Shown: positions 8,020 through 16,942 of the stretch, piece by piece
How the letters are laid out: every line of letters begins with the position of its first letter
Numbering within the stretch: position 1 is the first letter of the stretch
NCBI RefSeq assembly: GCF_007993795.1
Contig: NZ_CP042476.1
Span: 1,922,001-1,986,000 of the forward strand
Length of the DNA stretch: 64,000 bases
Origin: Antarcticibacterium arcticum
GTDB lineage: Bacteria; Bacteroidota; Bacteroidia; Flavobacteriales; Flavobacteriaceae
Direction of reading: 5' to 3'
Notes under the pieces: generated by a model
What the model saw: only the letters and a program-made list of their open reading frames with translations
What the model was told of the DNA's origin: nothing
Databases searched by the model: none
Position numbers and translations under genes: made by a program

Positions 8020-8451
8020 CTAATCTTCCTCGTCCAGTAACAGGTTAAGGGTTACATCTACATTATCCCGTGTGGCCCGGGAATAAGGACACATTTCATG
8101 CGCCTCATTCACTAACTTTTCACCGGTTTCAATATCTATCCCGGGAAGATACGAATCAAGGATCACAGCAAGCTGTAGCTCTTCATCTTCGGTTAATCCC
8201 AGGGTTACAGTGGCAGTTACATTAAAATCGCCAATATCTACTTTATGTTTTTTTGCCACTGCAAGCAGTGCACTCCCATAACATGCAGAATATGCCGCAC
8301 CAAAAAGTTGTTCAGGATTGGTGTGTTTTTCACCTTTACCCCCCATACTTTTAGGCTTGCTTAAATCTAAGTCCAATACGCCATCATCACTTTTTGTATG
8401 TCCCTCCCGGCCTCCGGAGGTTGTTACTGTGGCTTTATACAATTTCTTCAT
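8020..8451 (-). CDS. ohr: Organic hydroperoxide resistance protein (Ohr, OsmC family)
   Basis: At 143 residues this has the usual length of Ohr. The two catalytic cysteines are in place: C57 in YSACYGSALL and C121 in EMCPYSRATRDNVDVTL. The acidic/glycine-rich start (GGREGHTKSDDG) is also typical. Ohr reduces fatty-acid and other organic peroxides with lipoylated partners. The usual MarR-type regulator OhrR is not beside it. The gene converges on the DUF2911 gene. Confidence 0.93.
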   Translation of the reverse strand: MKKLYKATVTTSGGREGHTKSDDGVLDLDLSKPKSMGGKGEKHTNPEQLFGAAYSACYGSALLAVAKKHKVDIGDFNVTATVTLGLTEDEELQLAVILDSYLPGIDIETGEKLVNEAHEMCPYSRATRDNVDVTLNLLLDEED

Positions 8452-8525
8452 CTTGTTTATTTTTGATTAACTTTATAGAAATTTGAAGATACCACCTATT
8501 GGTAGGGACATCAAAGAAGTTTCCC

Positions 8526-8533
8526 TAAATTTG
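8526..8533 (+). promoter_or_regulatory. -7 box upstream of meaB
   Basis: TAAATTTG matches the Bacteroidetes TAnnTTTG consensus. It lies 21 bases before the TTG start at 8555, which supports that short leader and start. Confidence 0.5.
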
Positions 8534-8554
8534 TCTTAAATATTATTCTGCATT

Positions 8555-9640
8555 TTGGCCAAACCCTCTAAAAAATCGGCATTATCTGAGCGTGAAAGCA
8601 ATCCCGGATCTCCCACTATTAACCCTGCGTCCCGGCAAAAGATCAAGGCTTTCAGAAAAAAGGAGATTGAGGTCGAGGAATTGATACACCGGCTTTTAAA
8701 AGGGGATAAAACTGCCCTTGGCCGTGCAATTACTTTGGTAGAAAGCCAGCAACCCGACCATCTGGCTAAAGCAGAAAAAGTGGTGGAAGCCTGCCTCCCC
8801 CACGCTCATCAATCTGTTCGAATTGGAATAACGGGTGTGCCGGGGGTAGGAAAGAGCACTTTTATTGAGGCTTTTGGCAGTTACCTGGTTGGCAAAGGAA
8901 AAAAAGTAGCCGTACTGGCAGTAGACCCATCCAGCACGGTTTCCCACGGGAGTATTCTTGGTGATAAGACCAGGATGGAAAAGCTTGTCACCCTGGAAAA
9001 CGCCTTTATACGCCCGTCACCTTCCGGTGAGTCTTTGGGCGGAGTGGCACAAAAGACCAGGGAAAGCATTATACTATGTGAAGCAGCAGGTTTTGATGTA
9101 TTGTTAATAGAAACCGTGGGTGTAGGCCAAAGTGAAACGACCGTGCACAGTATGACAGATTTTTTCCTTTTGCTGAAGCTTGCCGGAGCCGGGGATGAAT
9201 TGCAGGGCATAAAACGGGGGATCATTGAAATGGCAGATGCAATTGTGATAAACAAAGCCGATGGCGAAAATCAAAAAGCGGCCCGGGAAGCCCGACTGGA
9301 ATTTAAGAGAGCACTGCATTTATACCCTCCAAAACAAAGTGGCTGGCGGCCAAAAGTGCTTTTAAGCAGCGCCATTGAAAATACAGGAATCCCGGAGATT
9401 TGGGAACTTATAGAGGAATTCACCGGCCTTACAAAAGGAAACAACTACTTTGAACACAACCGCCATGAACAAAATAAATTCTGGTTATTACAAACCATTA
9501 ATGAGCATTTAAAATCCCGCTTTTACCGCCATCCTGAAATGAAAAAGGCCCTCCAAAAACAGTTACAGGCCATTGAAAACAATGAGACCAGCCCCTTTGC
9601 CGCCGCTGCTTTTCTACTGAAAAAATATGATGAATTATAG
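8555..9640 (+). CDS. meaB: Methylmalonyl-CoA mutase-associated GTPase (MeaB/ArgK family)
   Basis: The 361-residue G3E P-loop GTPase guards adenosylcobalamin loading into a mutase. Walker A is GVPGVGKS (residues 94-101). AVDPSS, ETVGVGQSE (magnesium/switch region) and NKADG (base recognition) follow. The start is TTG at 8555; no ATG lies upstream in frame near the -7 box, and the next Met is deep in the GTPase core. The partner MutA/MutB genes are not in this window. The IcmF gene at 42652-46080 has its own fused GTPase and should not need this one. The gene ends by overlapping the convergent epimerase gene by six bases. Confidence 0.92.
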   Translation: MAKPSKKSALSERESNPGSPTINPASRQKIKAFRKKEIEVEELIHRLLKGDKTALGRAITLVESQQPDHLAKAEKVVEACLPHAHQSVRIGITGVPGVGKSTFIEAFGSYLVGKGKKVAVLAVDPSSTVSHGSILGDKTRMEKLVTLENAFIRPSPSGESLGGVAQKTRESIILCEAAGFDVLLIETVGVGQSETTVHSMTDFFLLLKLAGAGDELQGIKRGIIEMADAIVINKADGENQKAAREARLEFKRALHLYPPKQSGWRPKVLLSSAIENTGIPEIWELIEEFTGLTKGNNYFEHNRHEQNKFWLLQTINEHLKSRFYRHPEMKKALQKQLQAIENNETSPFAAAAFLLKKYDEL

Positions 9641-10576
9641 AAATTCTGCTTTATACCAGGCAATTTGTTCTTTCAATCCCTGTGCTAAGGTTGTAGGTGC
9701 AGTATAGCCTAACAGTTCCTTAGCTTTGTCAATTTTTGCAGCGGTTTGCAATTGGTCTCCGGCCCTCCTGGGAACCACCTGAATGCCGATCTTAACTTCC
9801 AGTTGTTGTTCCACGATTTCAATACCTTCGCGGGTAGAATAACTCTCCTCACTCCCCAAATTGATGATCTCTCCGTTAAGTGCAGTATGTCTTTCCACGG
9901 CTGCCAGGATCCCCTTTACAATATCACCTACATAGGTAAAACTGCGCAAATGCTGCTCACTGCCTTCAAACAGGGTAAAGGACTCCTTGTTAAATGCACA
10001 CTTTATTAATTTGGTATATAATTTTTCAGGCCTTTCTCTTGGCCCGTACACAGAATAAAGCCTGAGAGATGAGGCATGGAGATTTCCTGATCGGCTTTCG
10101 GCCATTACAAGTTGCTCTGCCGAAAGTTTGGAAACTCCATAATTGGAGGCAGGTGCAGGGGCAGTAGTTTCGGGGAAAGTGGCATCAAGCCCGTAAATGG
10201 AGGAAGTAGAGATATTGAAAAAATGCTTTAAATTTTTAATACCCCTCGCAAAAACAAGCAAATTTTGAGTGGCAATCACGTTATTGCGCAAATAATCTTC
10301 AAATTCAATTTGAGCAGAGATCCCCGGCTGGGCAGCAAAATGAATGATGAAATCAAAATCTGCAGGAAGGCTCTTATAAATTTCCTTTTCAGCAAGGTCC
10401 TTATTTAAGATTTTTATTCCTTTTAATTCAAGGGCTGCAGCATTTCTCTTCTTTAGATCTACATCATAGTACGGGGAGAAATTATCAAGGCCGGTAACAT
10501 TGTATCCTGAAGCTGCTAAAAGTTCGGCCATATGGGAACCAATAAAGCCGGCAGCCCCTGTAATTAATATATTCAT
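9635..10576 (-). CDS. NAD-dependent sugar-nucleotide epimerase (UDP-glucuronate 4-epimerase-like)
   Basis: This 313-residue extended SDR starts at the Met of MNILITGAAGFIGSHMAELL (base 10576), giving the Rossmann GxxGxxG at the N-terminus. The longer open frame up to 10708 adds an unrelated leader and is rejected. The catalytic Ser/Tyr/Lys are visible in STSSIYG and NYGVSKLSAEQ. Length and sequence resemble CapI/LpsL UDP-glucuronate 4-epimerases, though GalE-like activity cannot be excluded. It is divergent, 143 bases from a GT2/GT39 pair, which suggests it makes the sugar nucleotide they use. Confidence 0.85.
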   Translation of the reverse strand: MNILITGAAGFIGSHMAELLAASGYNVTGLDNFSPYYDVDLKKRNAAALELKGIKILNKDLAEKEIYKSLPADFDFIIHFAAQPGISAQIEFEDYLRNNVIATQNLLVFARGIKNLKHFFNISTSSIYGLDATFPETTAPAPASNYGVSKLSAEQLVMAESRSGNLHASSLRLYSVYGPRERPEKLYTKLIKCAFNKESFTLFEGSEQHLRSFTYVGDIVKGILAAVERHTALNGEIINLGSEESYSTREGIEIVEQQLEVKIGIQVVPRRAGDQLQTAAKIDKAKELLGYTAPTTLAQGLKEQIAWYKAEFL

Positions 10577-10719
10577 AAAGATTTTAAAATAATAAAGCTG
10601 AAAAATTTTGTGCCCGCAAATTACAATGAATAATTCACTCTGGCAGATTTTCCAAAATTTATTGAAACTTCTCTTTGTGTTTTTTATTAATACATTTGCA
10701 GCGAACACTTAAGAATTTT

Positions 10720-11439
10720 ATGGATTACGAGCTTACGGTCATTGTTCCTTTATACAATGAAGAGGAAAATTTACTTCGCGTGGAAATGGAACTCACAAAA
10801 TACCTTGAAATAGCCCTGAAAAAAACCTGTATCCTTTTTGTAAATGACGGCTCTACAGATGGCAGCCTGTCAATTATAAAAGAGATCTCCGCGCGCAATG
10901 AGGCTTTTGATTATATATCTTTTGACCGTAACTATGGTTTAAGTGCAGCCTTAAAGGCAGGTTTTGACAATGTGAAGACACCGCTTTTAGGCTATATAGA
11001 TTCAGACCTGCAAACAGATCCCGGAGATTTTAATTTATTACTGGAACATATTGACCATCATGACCTGGTTACGGGAGTGCGGGTGAACAGAAAGGATTCC
11101 TTCAAAAAGAATCTTTCCTCCTTAATTGCCAATGGGATAAGACGAAGTTTTACCAATGACGGGATGGATGACACGGGTTGTCCGCTTAAGGTAATAAGAA
11201 CCTCTGCAGCTCAAAATATCCCTATGTTCAAAGGTTTGCACAGGTTTCTACCTGCAATGATCCTGTTGCAAAACGGGAAGGTGGTACAGGTTCCCGTAAG
11301 ACATTATCCCAGGATCGCTGGTACAGCTAAGTTTCATATCTGGAACCGCTTGTTTGGGCCATTAATGGATTGTTTTGCTTATTTATGGATGAAACATAAG
11401 TACATTAATTACCATATAAAAGAAAAATCTACCTGCTAA
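10720..11439 (+). CDS. Polyprenyl-phosphate glycosyltransferase (GT2, DPM1-like)
   Basis: The 239-residue protein is a family 2 glycosyltransferase with VIVPLYNEEENL at the start, NDGSTDGS near residue 46 and the metal-binding IDSDLQTDP near residue 93. It ends in a weakly hydrophobic segment (FGPLMDCFAYLWM), without the two C-terminal membrane helices of ArnC. The start is ATG 10720; the open frame from 10675 would add 15 residues without homology. Relatives move a sugar from a nucleotide onto undecaprenyl or dolichyl phosphate at the inner membrane. It is followed one base later by a GT39 transferase, the usual consumer of such lipid-linked sugars. Confidence 0.88.
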   Translation: MDYELTVIVPLYNEEENLLRVEMELTKYLEIALKKTCILFVNDGSTDGSLSIIKEISARNEAFDYISFDRNYGLSAALKAGFDNVKTPLLGYIDSDLQTDPGDFNLLLEHIDHHDLVTGVRVNRKDSFKKNLSSLIANGIRRSFTNDGMDDTGCPLKVIRTSAAQNIPMFKGLHRFLPAMILLQNGKVVQVPVRHYPRIAGTAKFHIWNRLFGPLMDCFAYLWMKHKYINYHIKEKSTC

Positions 11440-11440
11440 A

Positions 11441-13066
11441 TTGGAGCTTTTAAGATCTACTTACCGGAAATATCCTGAAATACTACTGCTATTCCTGGGC
11501 AGCCTGGTTTTTTTGACCCATCTGGATGCTCTTTTCGTGAATATCATGGAAGCCCGGAATTTTATCACGGCCCGGGAAATGTTGATCGATGATAACTGGA
11601 TCTTCACAACGATGAACGAGTTGCCGCGTTATCAAAAACCCCCGCTTCCCACCTGGCTTACTGCAATTTCTGCTCAAATATTCGGGATAAAAAATGTTTT
11701 TAGTTACAGGTTACCGGCTGCCATGGCTTCTTTGTTCATTATATTAATGTTTTTCAAGATCCAGTTGCTGGCAGGAATTCAAAAGAAACTGGCTTTTGGA
11801 TCTTCTATTATTCTAATGAATTCTTTTTATGTATTCTTTGCAGGGAGAGAAGGTCAATGGGATATATTTACCCATAGTTTTATAATTGGCTGTTGTTATT
11901 TTTTCTTTAAGCTCTTTGCCTTCCCAGAAAACCGTTTAAGAAATGCACTAATCGCTGCGTTGTTACTGGGAGCGTCTTTATTGAGCAAAGGCCCCGTATC
12001 GCTTTACGCCCTGTTCTTACCTTTCCTTAACAGCTTTTTTCTGGTATTTAAATTTGGCCCGTTTCCAGGAAAATGGAAATACCTGTTGATCTTTTCTATA
12101 ACAGGCCTTATTGCGGGCAGCTGGTGGTCTATTCTTATTCACTACTATGATGCCGAAGAGATCGCCCGGGTTGCGGCCCTGGAGAGTGGCAGGTGGTTCA
12201 ATTACAATATAAGGCCCTTCTGGTATTACTGGAGTTTTTTCACCCAAAGCGGAATTTGGACCATCCCGGCATTTATGGGATTATGGTATTGGTATCTCAA
12301 ATCGCGTGTTTCCAATTTAAAAGCCTATAAATTTTTCCTTTTCTGGACCCTTATATCCTTGTTGTTATTATCAATTATTCCTGAAAAGAAGAGCAGGTAC
12401 CTGCTTCCGGTATTGATCCCGCTGGCTTCCACCACAGGTTTTTATGTAGAGTATGCCATTAAGAATTTCAGAAATAATTTTACCAAATGGGAACGCATTC
12501 CTGTTTATCTCAATTTTATAATCCTCACCTTAATATCCCTTGCAGCCCCCATTCTATTATACAGATTTATGGGAGAATTAAATGCCGCATATTTTGGACT
12601 AAGCATCGCGCTGATTAGCCTGGGTGCAGGCTTTGTCTACGGAATGGCAAAGAGAAAAATTGGCCTGTTATTTTCCCTGCAAGCCGCAATGATGATCCTT
12701 ATAATTAGCCTGGGTTCGCCTTTATTAAGGAGCATTGACCCATCTCATAATACACCTAATGTTGCCGATCTAAGATCCTTTGCTTCTGAAGAAAACCTGA
12801 AACTTTATGACTATAATAATTTAATGCCAGAGTTGATCTGGCATTACGGTAGCAGCATACCAAATCTTGAAAAGACACCAGGTGTGCCGCCGGAAAATAA
12901 ATTCATATTATTGGTTGAAACAGAAGCCTTCCCCTCGTGGAAATCTGAATTTGAAGGATTTGAGGCTAAAAAATGGGGAGTGCTTGACCTGAACCCAACC
13001 TATGAAACAGGTAAAAACAAACGGTTGATAAGGGAAATTTACATCCTTACGAAACAGGCACCCTGA
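11441..13066 (+). CDS. ArnT-like integral-membrane glycosyltransferase (GT39/GT83 family)
   Basis: A 541-residue, multi-helix membrane protein. The first periplasmic loop carries the family's acidic motif in FVNIMEARNFITAREML and the following PRYQKPPLPTWL. Enzymes of this type transfer a sugar from a polyprenyl phosphate to lipid A, LPS core or protein. The start is a TTG one base after the GT2 stop, and no better start is visible upstream in frame. The pair is almost certainly co-transcribed. The 3' end overlaps the convergent PAP2 gene by 20 bases. Confidence 0.85.
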   Translation: MELLRSTYRKYPEILLLFLGSLVFLTHLDALFVNIMEARNFITAREMLIDDNWIFTTMNELPRYQKPPLPTWLTAISAQIFGIKNVFSYRLPAAMASLFIILMFFKIQLLAGIQKKLAFGSSIILMNSFYVFFAGREGQWDIFTHSFIIGCCYFFFKLFAFPENRLRNALIAALLLGASLLSKGPVSLYALFLPFLNSFFLVFKFGPFPGKWKYLLIFSITGLIAGSWWSILIHYYDAEEIARVAALESGRWFNYNIRPFWYYWSFFTQSGIWTIPAFMGLWYWYLKSRVSNLKAYKFFLFWTLISLLLLSIIPEKKSRYLLPVLIPLASTTGFYVEYAIKNFRNNFTKWERIPVYLNFIILTLISLAAPILLYRFMGELNAAYFGLSIALISLGAGFVYGMAKRKIGLLFSLQAAMMILIISLGSPLLRSIDPSHNTPNVADLRSFASEENLKLYDYNNLMPELIWHYGSSIPNLEKTPGVPPENKFILLVETEAFPSWKSEFEGFEAKKWGVLDLNPTYETGKNKRLIREIYILTKQAP

Positions 13067-13622
13067 ACCTTGGCATTAAATAGCGGTGAAAAAGGGCTGC
13101 CAGATATCCTAAAACAGCTCCTATAAACATTCCGGTAAGAATATCTCCCGGATAATGTACGCCCAGATAGATCCTGCTGTAAGATACTACCAACGCCCAA
13201 AGGAGCAGTAACCAGATAAGCCTGGAATGGTACCTGCGGAAAATAATGCCCAGGAATACTGCAACCCCCGTGGAATTTGAAGCGTGGGCAGAAAAATACC
13301 CGAACCTCCCGCAACGCTCTGCAATATATCTTGAATACTCCATTACTCCTTCCTGCCTGCAGGGTCTTGGGCGTTCAAAAGCATGCTTAAATAAATTGGC
13401 TAGCTGATCTGTAGCGGTAATAAGTACAGCGACCAGAACGGCGGTTATGAGCATTCCCTTTATCCCGAATTTTTTAAAGATGAGAAACAGCAACAGGGCA
13501 TAAATGGGAATAGCCGTCCATTTATCTGTAACCAGAAGCCAGAAGGTATCCCAGCGGGCGCTTCCCAGGTTATTAAGGTAAAGGAACAATTCCCTGTCCA
13601 GGTCATTGAGTTGCTGCAGCAT
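13047..13622 (-). CDS. PAP2-family membrane phosphatase
   Basis: This 191-residue, five- to six-helix protein carries the three PAP2 motifs: KHAFERPRPC (KxxxxxxRP), FSAHASNS in place of the usual PSGH, and SRIYLGVHYPGDI (SRxxxxxHxxxD). Family members remove phosphate from undecaprenyl diphosphate, phosphatidylglycerol phosphate or lipid A. Its place beside the GT2/GT39 group makes a glycolipid substrate plausible. The 75-residue gene upstream is seven bases away and likely shares its transcript. Confidence 0.88.
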   Translation of the reverse strand: MLQQLNDLDRELFLYLNNLGSARWDTFWLLVTDKWTAIPIYALLLFLIFKKFGIKGMLITAVLVAVLITATDQLANLFKHAFERPRPCRQEGVMEYSRYIAERCGRFGYFSAHASNSTGVAVFLGIIFRRYHSRLIWLLLLWALVVSYSRIYLGVHYPGDILTGMFIGAVLGYLAALFHRYLMPRFRVPVS

Positions 13623-13628
13623 ATTTTT

Positions 13629-13856
13629 TTACTCTTCGTATCGGGAAACTTCCCGGTCATAGAATTCATTGGCCTGGGTGATAAGATCCTCGGCCTGGGA
13701 AGCGAGTTCCTTTTCATCATGCTGGTCAAAATCTTCCAGCCACTCTACATCATCATTTTCAAGATTGATTATAAATCTTGGGTATTCGGTATGCACCACA
13801 AATACAGCATCGGGATAATCTGTATTATCACCAAGAAGAAATTTCGGAAAATCCAT
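13629..13856 (-). CDS. Conserved acidic small protein, function unknown
   Basis: The 75-residue soluble, strongly acidic protein has a beta-rich start (VFVVHTEYPRFIINLEND), an EWLEDF motif and a helical acidic tail (ELASQAEDLITQANEFYDREV). It has no cysteine and no membrane segment. I recognise it only as the kind of short conserved protein common in Flavobacteriaceae. It lies immediately upstream of the PAP2 gene, reading the same way. Confidence 0.75.
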   Translation of the reverse strand: MDFPKFLLGDNTDYPDAVFVVHTEYPRFIINLENDDVEWLEDFDQHDEKELASQAEDLITQANEFYDREVSRYEE

Positions 13857-13944
13857 AGTTTTAAAATTTTATGTAAGATGTAAATTTTGTTTCAGAATAA
13901 ACAGGGTTTTCCCTATTTCCTTCCGAAGAATTTTTAGAAAAAAT

Positions 13945-15318
13945 TTATGCGACCGGTTCAACAACTACATTTTTTTCTTTAAGTATTAACTTTTTACTAA
14001 GGTAATTAAACCTGTAATGCAGTAATGCCGCCGCGGCACTTAAACCTGCCAGCAATCCAAGCCATATCCCCATGCTGCCCAGGTGTTCTTCCCTGCCAAA
14101 ATAAATGGAAATTGGAAATCCTATGAGCCAATAGGCAATGAAACAGATCAACGTGGGGATCTTTACATCCTGCAGGCCTCTTAAGGCACCCAGAATAACC
14201 ACCTGAAGGCCGTCACTTAACTGGAACAGTGCCGCTATTATAAGCAGTTGTGCCGCCAGAACAATCACCTCAACATCATCTATATATATAGTAGGCATCC
14301 AATCTTTCAACAGGATAAATCCAATAGCAAATACGGCTTCTATTAAAAACACAAGCAGGAAAGTGGAATATGCAATCCTGCGCAAGTTGGTGTAATTCTT
14401 TAAACCTTTTTGATTTCCCACTCTAATAGTAGCCGTCACCCCAAGGCCTACGGCGATCATAAAGGTCATAGATGCCAGGTTGAGCGCTATCTGGTTTGCT
14501 GCCTGCGCATTGGTACCCAGGGTTCCTGCAAGTATAATAGTTCCTGTAAAAATGGCAACCTCAAAGAACATTTGTAAAGCCGTTGGGAATCCCAGGGCAA
14601 GCAATCTTTTAAAAATCGTCGATTTGAGAAGTTCCTTTTTGCTCCACACAAAATAAGCCCGAAACTTATCCTTTCTTCGCAGGATCTCCCAGATAAACCA
14701 AACCATAAAAAAGCGGGAGATCAACGTGCCCCAGCCCGCTCCTTCCAGTTCCAGACGAGGGAAGATCCAGATCCCGTATATAAGTAAGTAATTGAAAACT
14801 ATGTTCACCACATTGGCAATAAGGGTGGCGTACATGGAATATTTTGTTTGAGATAAACCATCGGCAAACTGCTTATAAGCCTGAAATACCATCAACGGGA
14901 TCATAGAGAAGGCTACAATTTCAAGGTATGGAATCGCAAGGTCTACTACTTCGGGAGGTTGATCCAGATGATACAGGATAGGCTTTGCCAGCAGGAGCAT
15001 AAGAAACAGGACTATTCCTGTTACAGTGCACAGGATCACGCCATGATGAAAATAACTACGACCTTTTTCCAGATCGCCGGAACCATCTGCTTCGGCTATT
15101 AAAGGAGTGATCGCAAATGAAAAACCTATGCCCAGGGAAAGTGCAATAAAAACCAGGCTGTTCCCAAGGGAGATCGCAGCGAGTGGCGCTGCCCCCAGTT
15201 GGCCCACCATAAGATTGTCTACAAACCCTACCATCACATGCCCCAGCTGCCCCAGCATGACCGGAAAAGCGATGTGAAGATTGGTTCTGAATTCCGTTGT
15301 ATAGGCCGAAAGTTGCAC
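13945..15318 (-). CDS. MATE-family efflux transporter (NorM-like)
   Basis: The 457-residue, twelve-helix protein has two homologous MatE halves (about 10-170 and 235-400). GQLGHVMVGFVDNLMVGQLG is at the start of the first half and QMFFEVAIFTGTIILAGTLG at the equivalent site of the second. Family members export cationic drugs or metabolites in exchange for sodium or protons. The substrate cannot be told from sequence. It is a single-gene unit. Confidence 0.93.
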   Translation of the reverse strand: MQLSAYTTEFRTNLHIAFPVMLGQLGHVMVGFVDNLMVGQLGAAPLAAISLGNSLVFIALSLGIGFSFAITPLIAEADGSGDLEKGRSYFHHGVILCTVTGIVLFLMLLLAKPILYHLDQPPEVVDLAIPYLEIVAFSMIPLMVFQAYKQFADGLSQTKYSMYATLIANVVNIVFNYLLIYGIWIFPRLELEGAGWGTLISRFFMVWFIWEILRRKDKFRAYFVWSKKELLKSTIFKRLLALGFPTALQMFFEVAIFTGTIILAGTLGTNAQAANQIALNLASMTFMIAVGLGVTATIRVGNQKGLKNYTNLRRIAYSTFLLVFLIEAVFAIGFILLKDWMPTIYIDDVEVIVLAAQLLIIAALFQLSDGLQVVILGALRGLQDVKIPTLICFIAYWLIGFPISIYFGREEHLGSMGIWLGLLAGLSAAAALLHYRFNYLSKKLILKEKNVVVEPVA

Positions 15319-15335
15319 TGTGTATTTTTAAGCTG

Positions 15336-15343
15336 CAAAGATA
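15336..15343 (-). promoter_or_regulatory. -7 box upstream of the MATE gene
   Basis: On the minus strand this reads TATCTTTG, a full TAnnTTTG match, 18 bases before the start codon. No clear TTTG -33 box was seen. Confidence 0.45.
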
Positions 15344-15469
15344 GCAGGGTTTTCAAGGCGATGAAATGGAAAGGGCAATTTAATTTGGAAACCTCAGCCT
15401 TTAAAATCCACCATTAGGTACCTGGCATCAATTTGCTAAAAACATTCAGTTCAACCGGCGACACTATTA

Positions 15470-16894
15470 TTACATTTTCGTTTCCCTCTCTTTAGAAATT
15501 TCCCCAAATCCATATTTATCTACGAGATAGATCAAAGAGGTCATAGTCGCCGCGCCCAATTCCAGTTCTCTTTTATTGATATGCTCGAAGGTGTCATTGT
15601 CTGAATGGTGGTGATCAAAATACCGTTGGGAATCTGGCCGCAAACCGGCAAGAACGGTAGTTCCATTTTTTAGAGGTCCAATATCGGCTCCACTTCCCCC
15701 ACGGTCAAACTGATGGATAAGGTACGGACCAAACAATTTTTTCCAGCTCTCAATTTGTGCAAACTGGGTATTTGTAGCGTCAAAAGAGAATCCGCGTGGG
15801 GTAAATCCTCCCGCATCACTTTCCAGTGCAAAAAGGTGATTTTCATTGTTCTTTTTGGCAATTTCGGCATATTTATTTCCGCCCCGTAGTCCATTTTCCT
15901 CATTCATGAACAATACCACCCTTATAGTTCTTTTGGGTTTTAACCCCAGTTCCTTAAATAACCTGAGCACTTCCATAGATTGCACCACTCCTGCCCCATC
16001 ATCATGAGAACCGTCACCAAGGTCCCAGGAATCAAGATGCCCACCTACTACAATGATCTCATCTGGAAATTGGATACCGGTTATTTCACCAATTACATTA
16101 AAGGATTCAACATCTGGCAACTGACTGCTGTTTACCTTGAAATATAGTTTTGAATCTTTCTGCATCTTTAAGATTCCGCTTAAATATTCGGCATCATTGG
16201 TGCTTATTGCCGCTGCCGGGATTCTTTGAGACACCGGCAGTTCTCCATAGCTCATAGTGCCGGTATGCGGGAAATCATCCAGCCTCAGGTTCATGGAGCG
16301 AACTATCACTCCCACTGCTCCATATTTTGCCGCTTCGGCCGCTCCCGAATAACGCTGGTCAACACATCCTCCATAAGCCTCAAATGTATTGATGAGATTA
16401 GCCTGCATTGGCCGGTTATAAAAAACGATCTTCCCTTTGATGTTTTCTTCTCCATACCGGGCGAGGTCCTCTATTCCCTGCACTTCAATAAATTCAGCTT
16501 TTGTACCACCTGCGGGTGAGGCTATAGACCCGCCCAAAGCGGTTATTTTAAGATCCCTTTTGGTTCCGGGCGTAGTTTCTACATAAGCCGTTTCCTTTGC
16601 ACCTCTCACCCACTTTGGCACCATAACCGGTTGCAACCAAACCTTATCCAATCCTAATTGCTCCAGTTCCTTTTTGGTATACTCTACCGCGCGTTGCGCA
16701 TTATAGGAACCTGATAATCTTGGGCCAATTTGGGTAGACAAATGGTCGAGCCAATTATATGCCCGGCCGTTTAACAATGCCATATCATAAATCTTCCTAA
16801 TCTCCAGTGAATCCTTTTGTTCCCTTTCAATTACCTGGGAAATGGCGTTTTGACCAATTAAAAGGGTGAGCCCTATCAATACTATATGTTTCAT
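15470..16894 (-). CDS. M28-family zinc aminopeptidase/carboxypeptidase Q-like
   Basis: The exported 474-residue protein has a signal peptide (1-19, NAISQ) and a PA domain insert (about 125-245). The M28 metal site is complete: H and D in GGHLDSWDLGDGSHDDGAG, the Glu pair in FMNEENGLRGG, the Asp in ALESDAGG and the His in HHHSDNDTF. Related proteins are named carboxypeptidase Q or plasma glutamate carboxypeptidase; in flavobacteria they probably trim peptides in the periplasm or at the surface. It is transcribed alone. Confidence 0.92.
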   Translation of the reverse strand: MKHIVLIGLTLLIGQNAISQVIEREQKDSLEIRKIYDMALLNGRAYNWLDHLSTQIGPRLSGSYNAQRAVEYTKKELEQLGLDKVWLQPVMVPKWVRGAKETAYVETTPGTKRDLKITALGGSIASPAGGTKAEFIEVQGIEDLARYGEENIKGKIVFYNRPMQANLINTFEAYGGCVDQRYSGAAEAAKYGAVGVIVRSMNLRLDDFPHTGTMSYGELPVSQRIPAAAISTNDAEYLSGILKMQKDSKLYFKVNSSQLPDVESFNVIGEITGIQFPDEIIVVGGHLDSWDLGDGSHDDGAGVVQSMEVLRLFKELGLKPKRTIRVVLFMNEENGLRGGNKYAEIAKKNNENHLFALESDAGGFTPRGFSFDATNTQFAQIESWKKLFGPYLIHQFDRGGSGADIGPLKNGTTVLAGLRPDSQRYFDHHHSDNDTFEHINKRELELGAATMTSLIYLVDKYGFGEISKERETKM

Positions 16895-16942
16895 TTCAAA
16901 AATTTTATGCTATTTAAAAAAATAATTTGGGATGGGCAGGCT

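Noticed and set aside
10576..10708. N-terminal extension of the epimerase (start at 10708)
   Set aside because: It precedes the Rossmann start MNILITGAAGFIG and would overlap the divergent promoter region.
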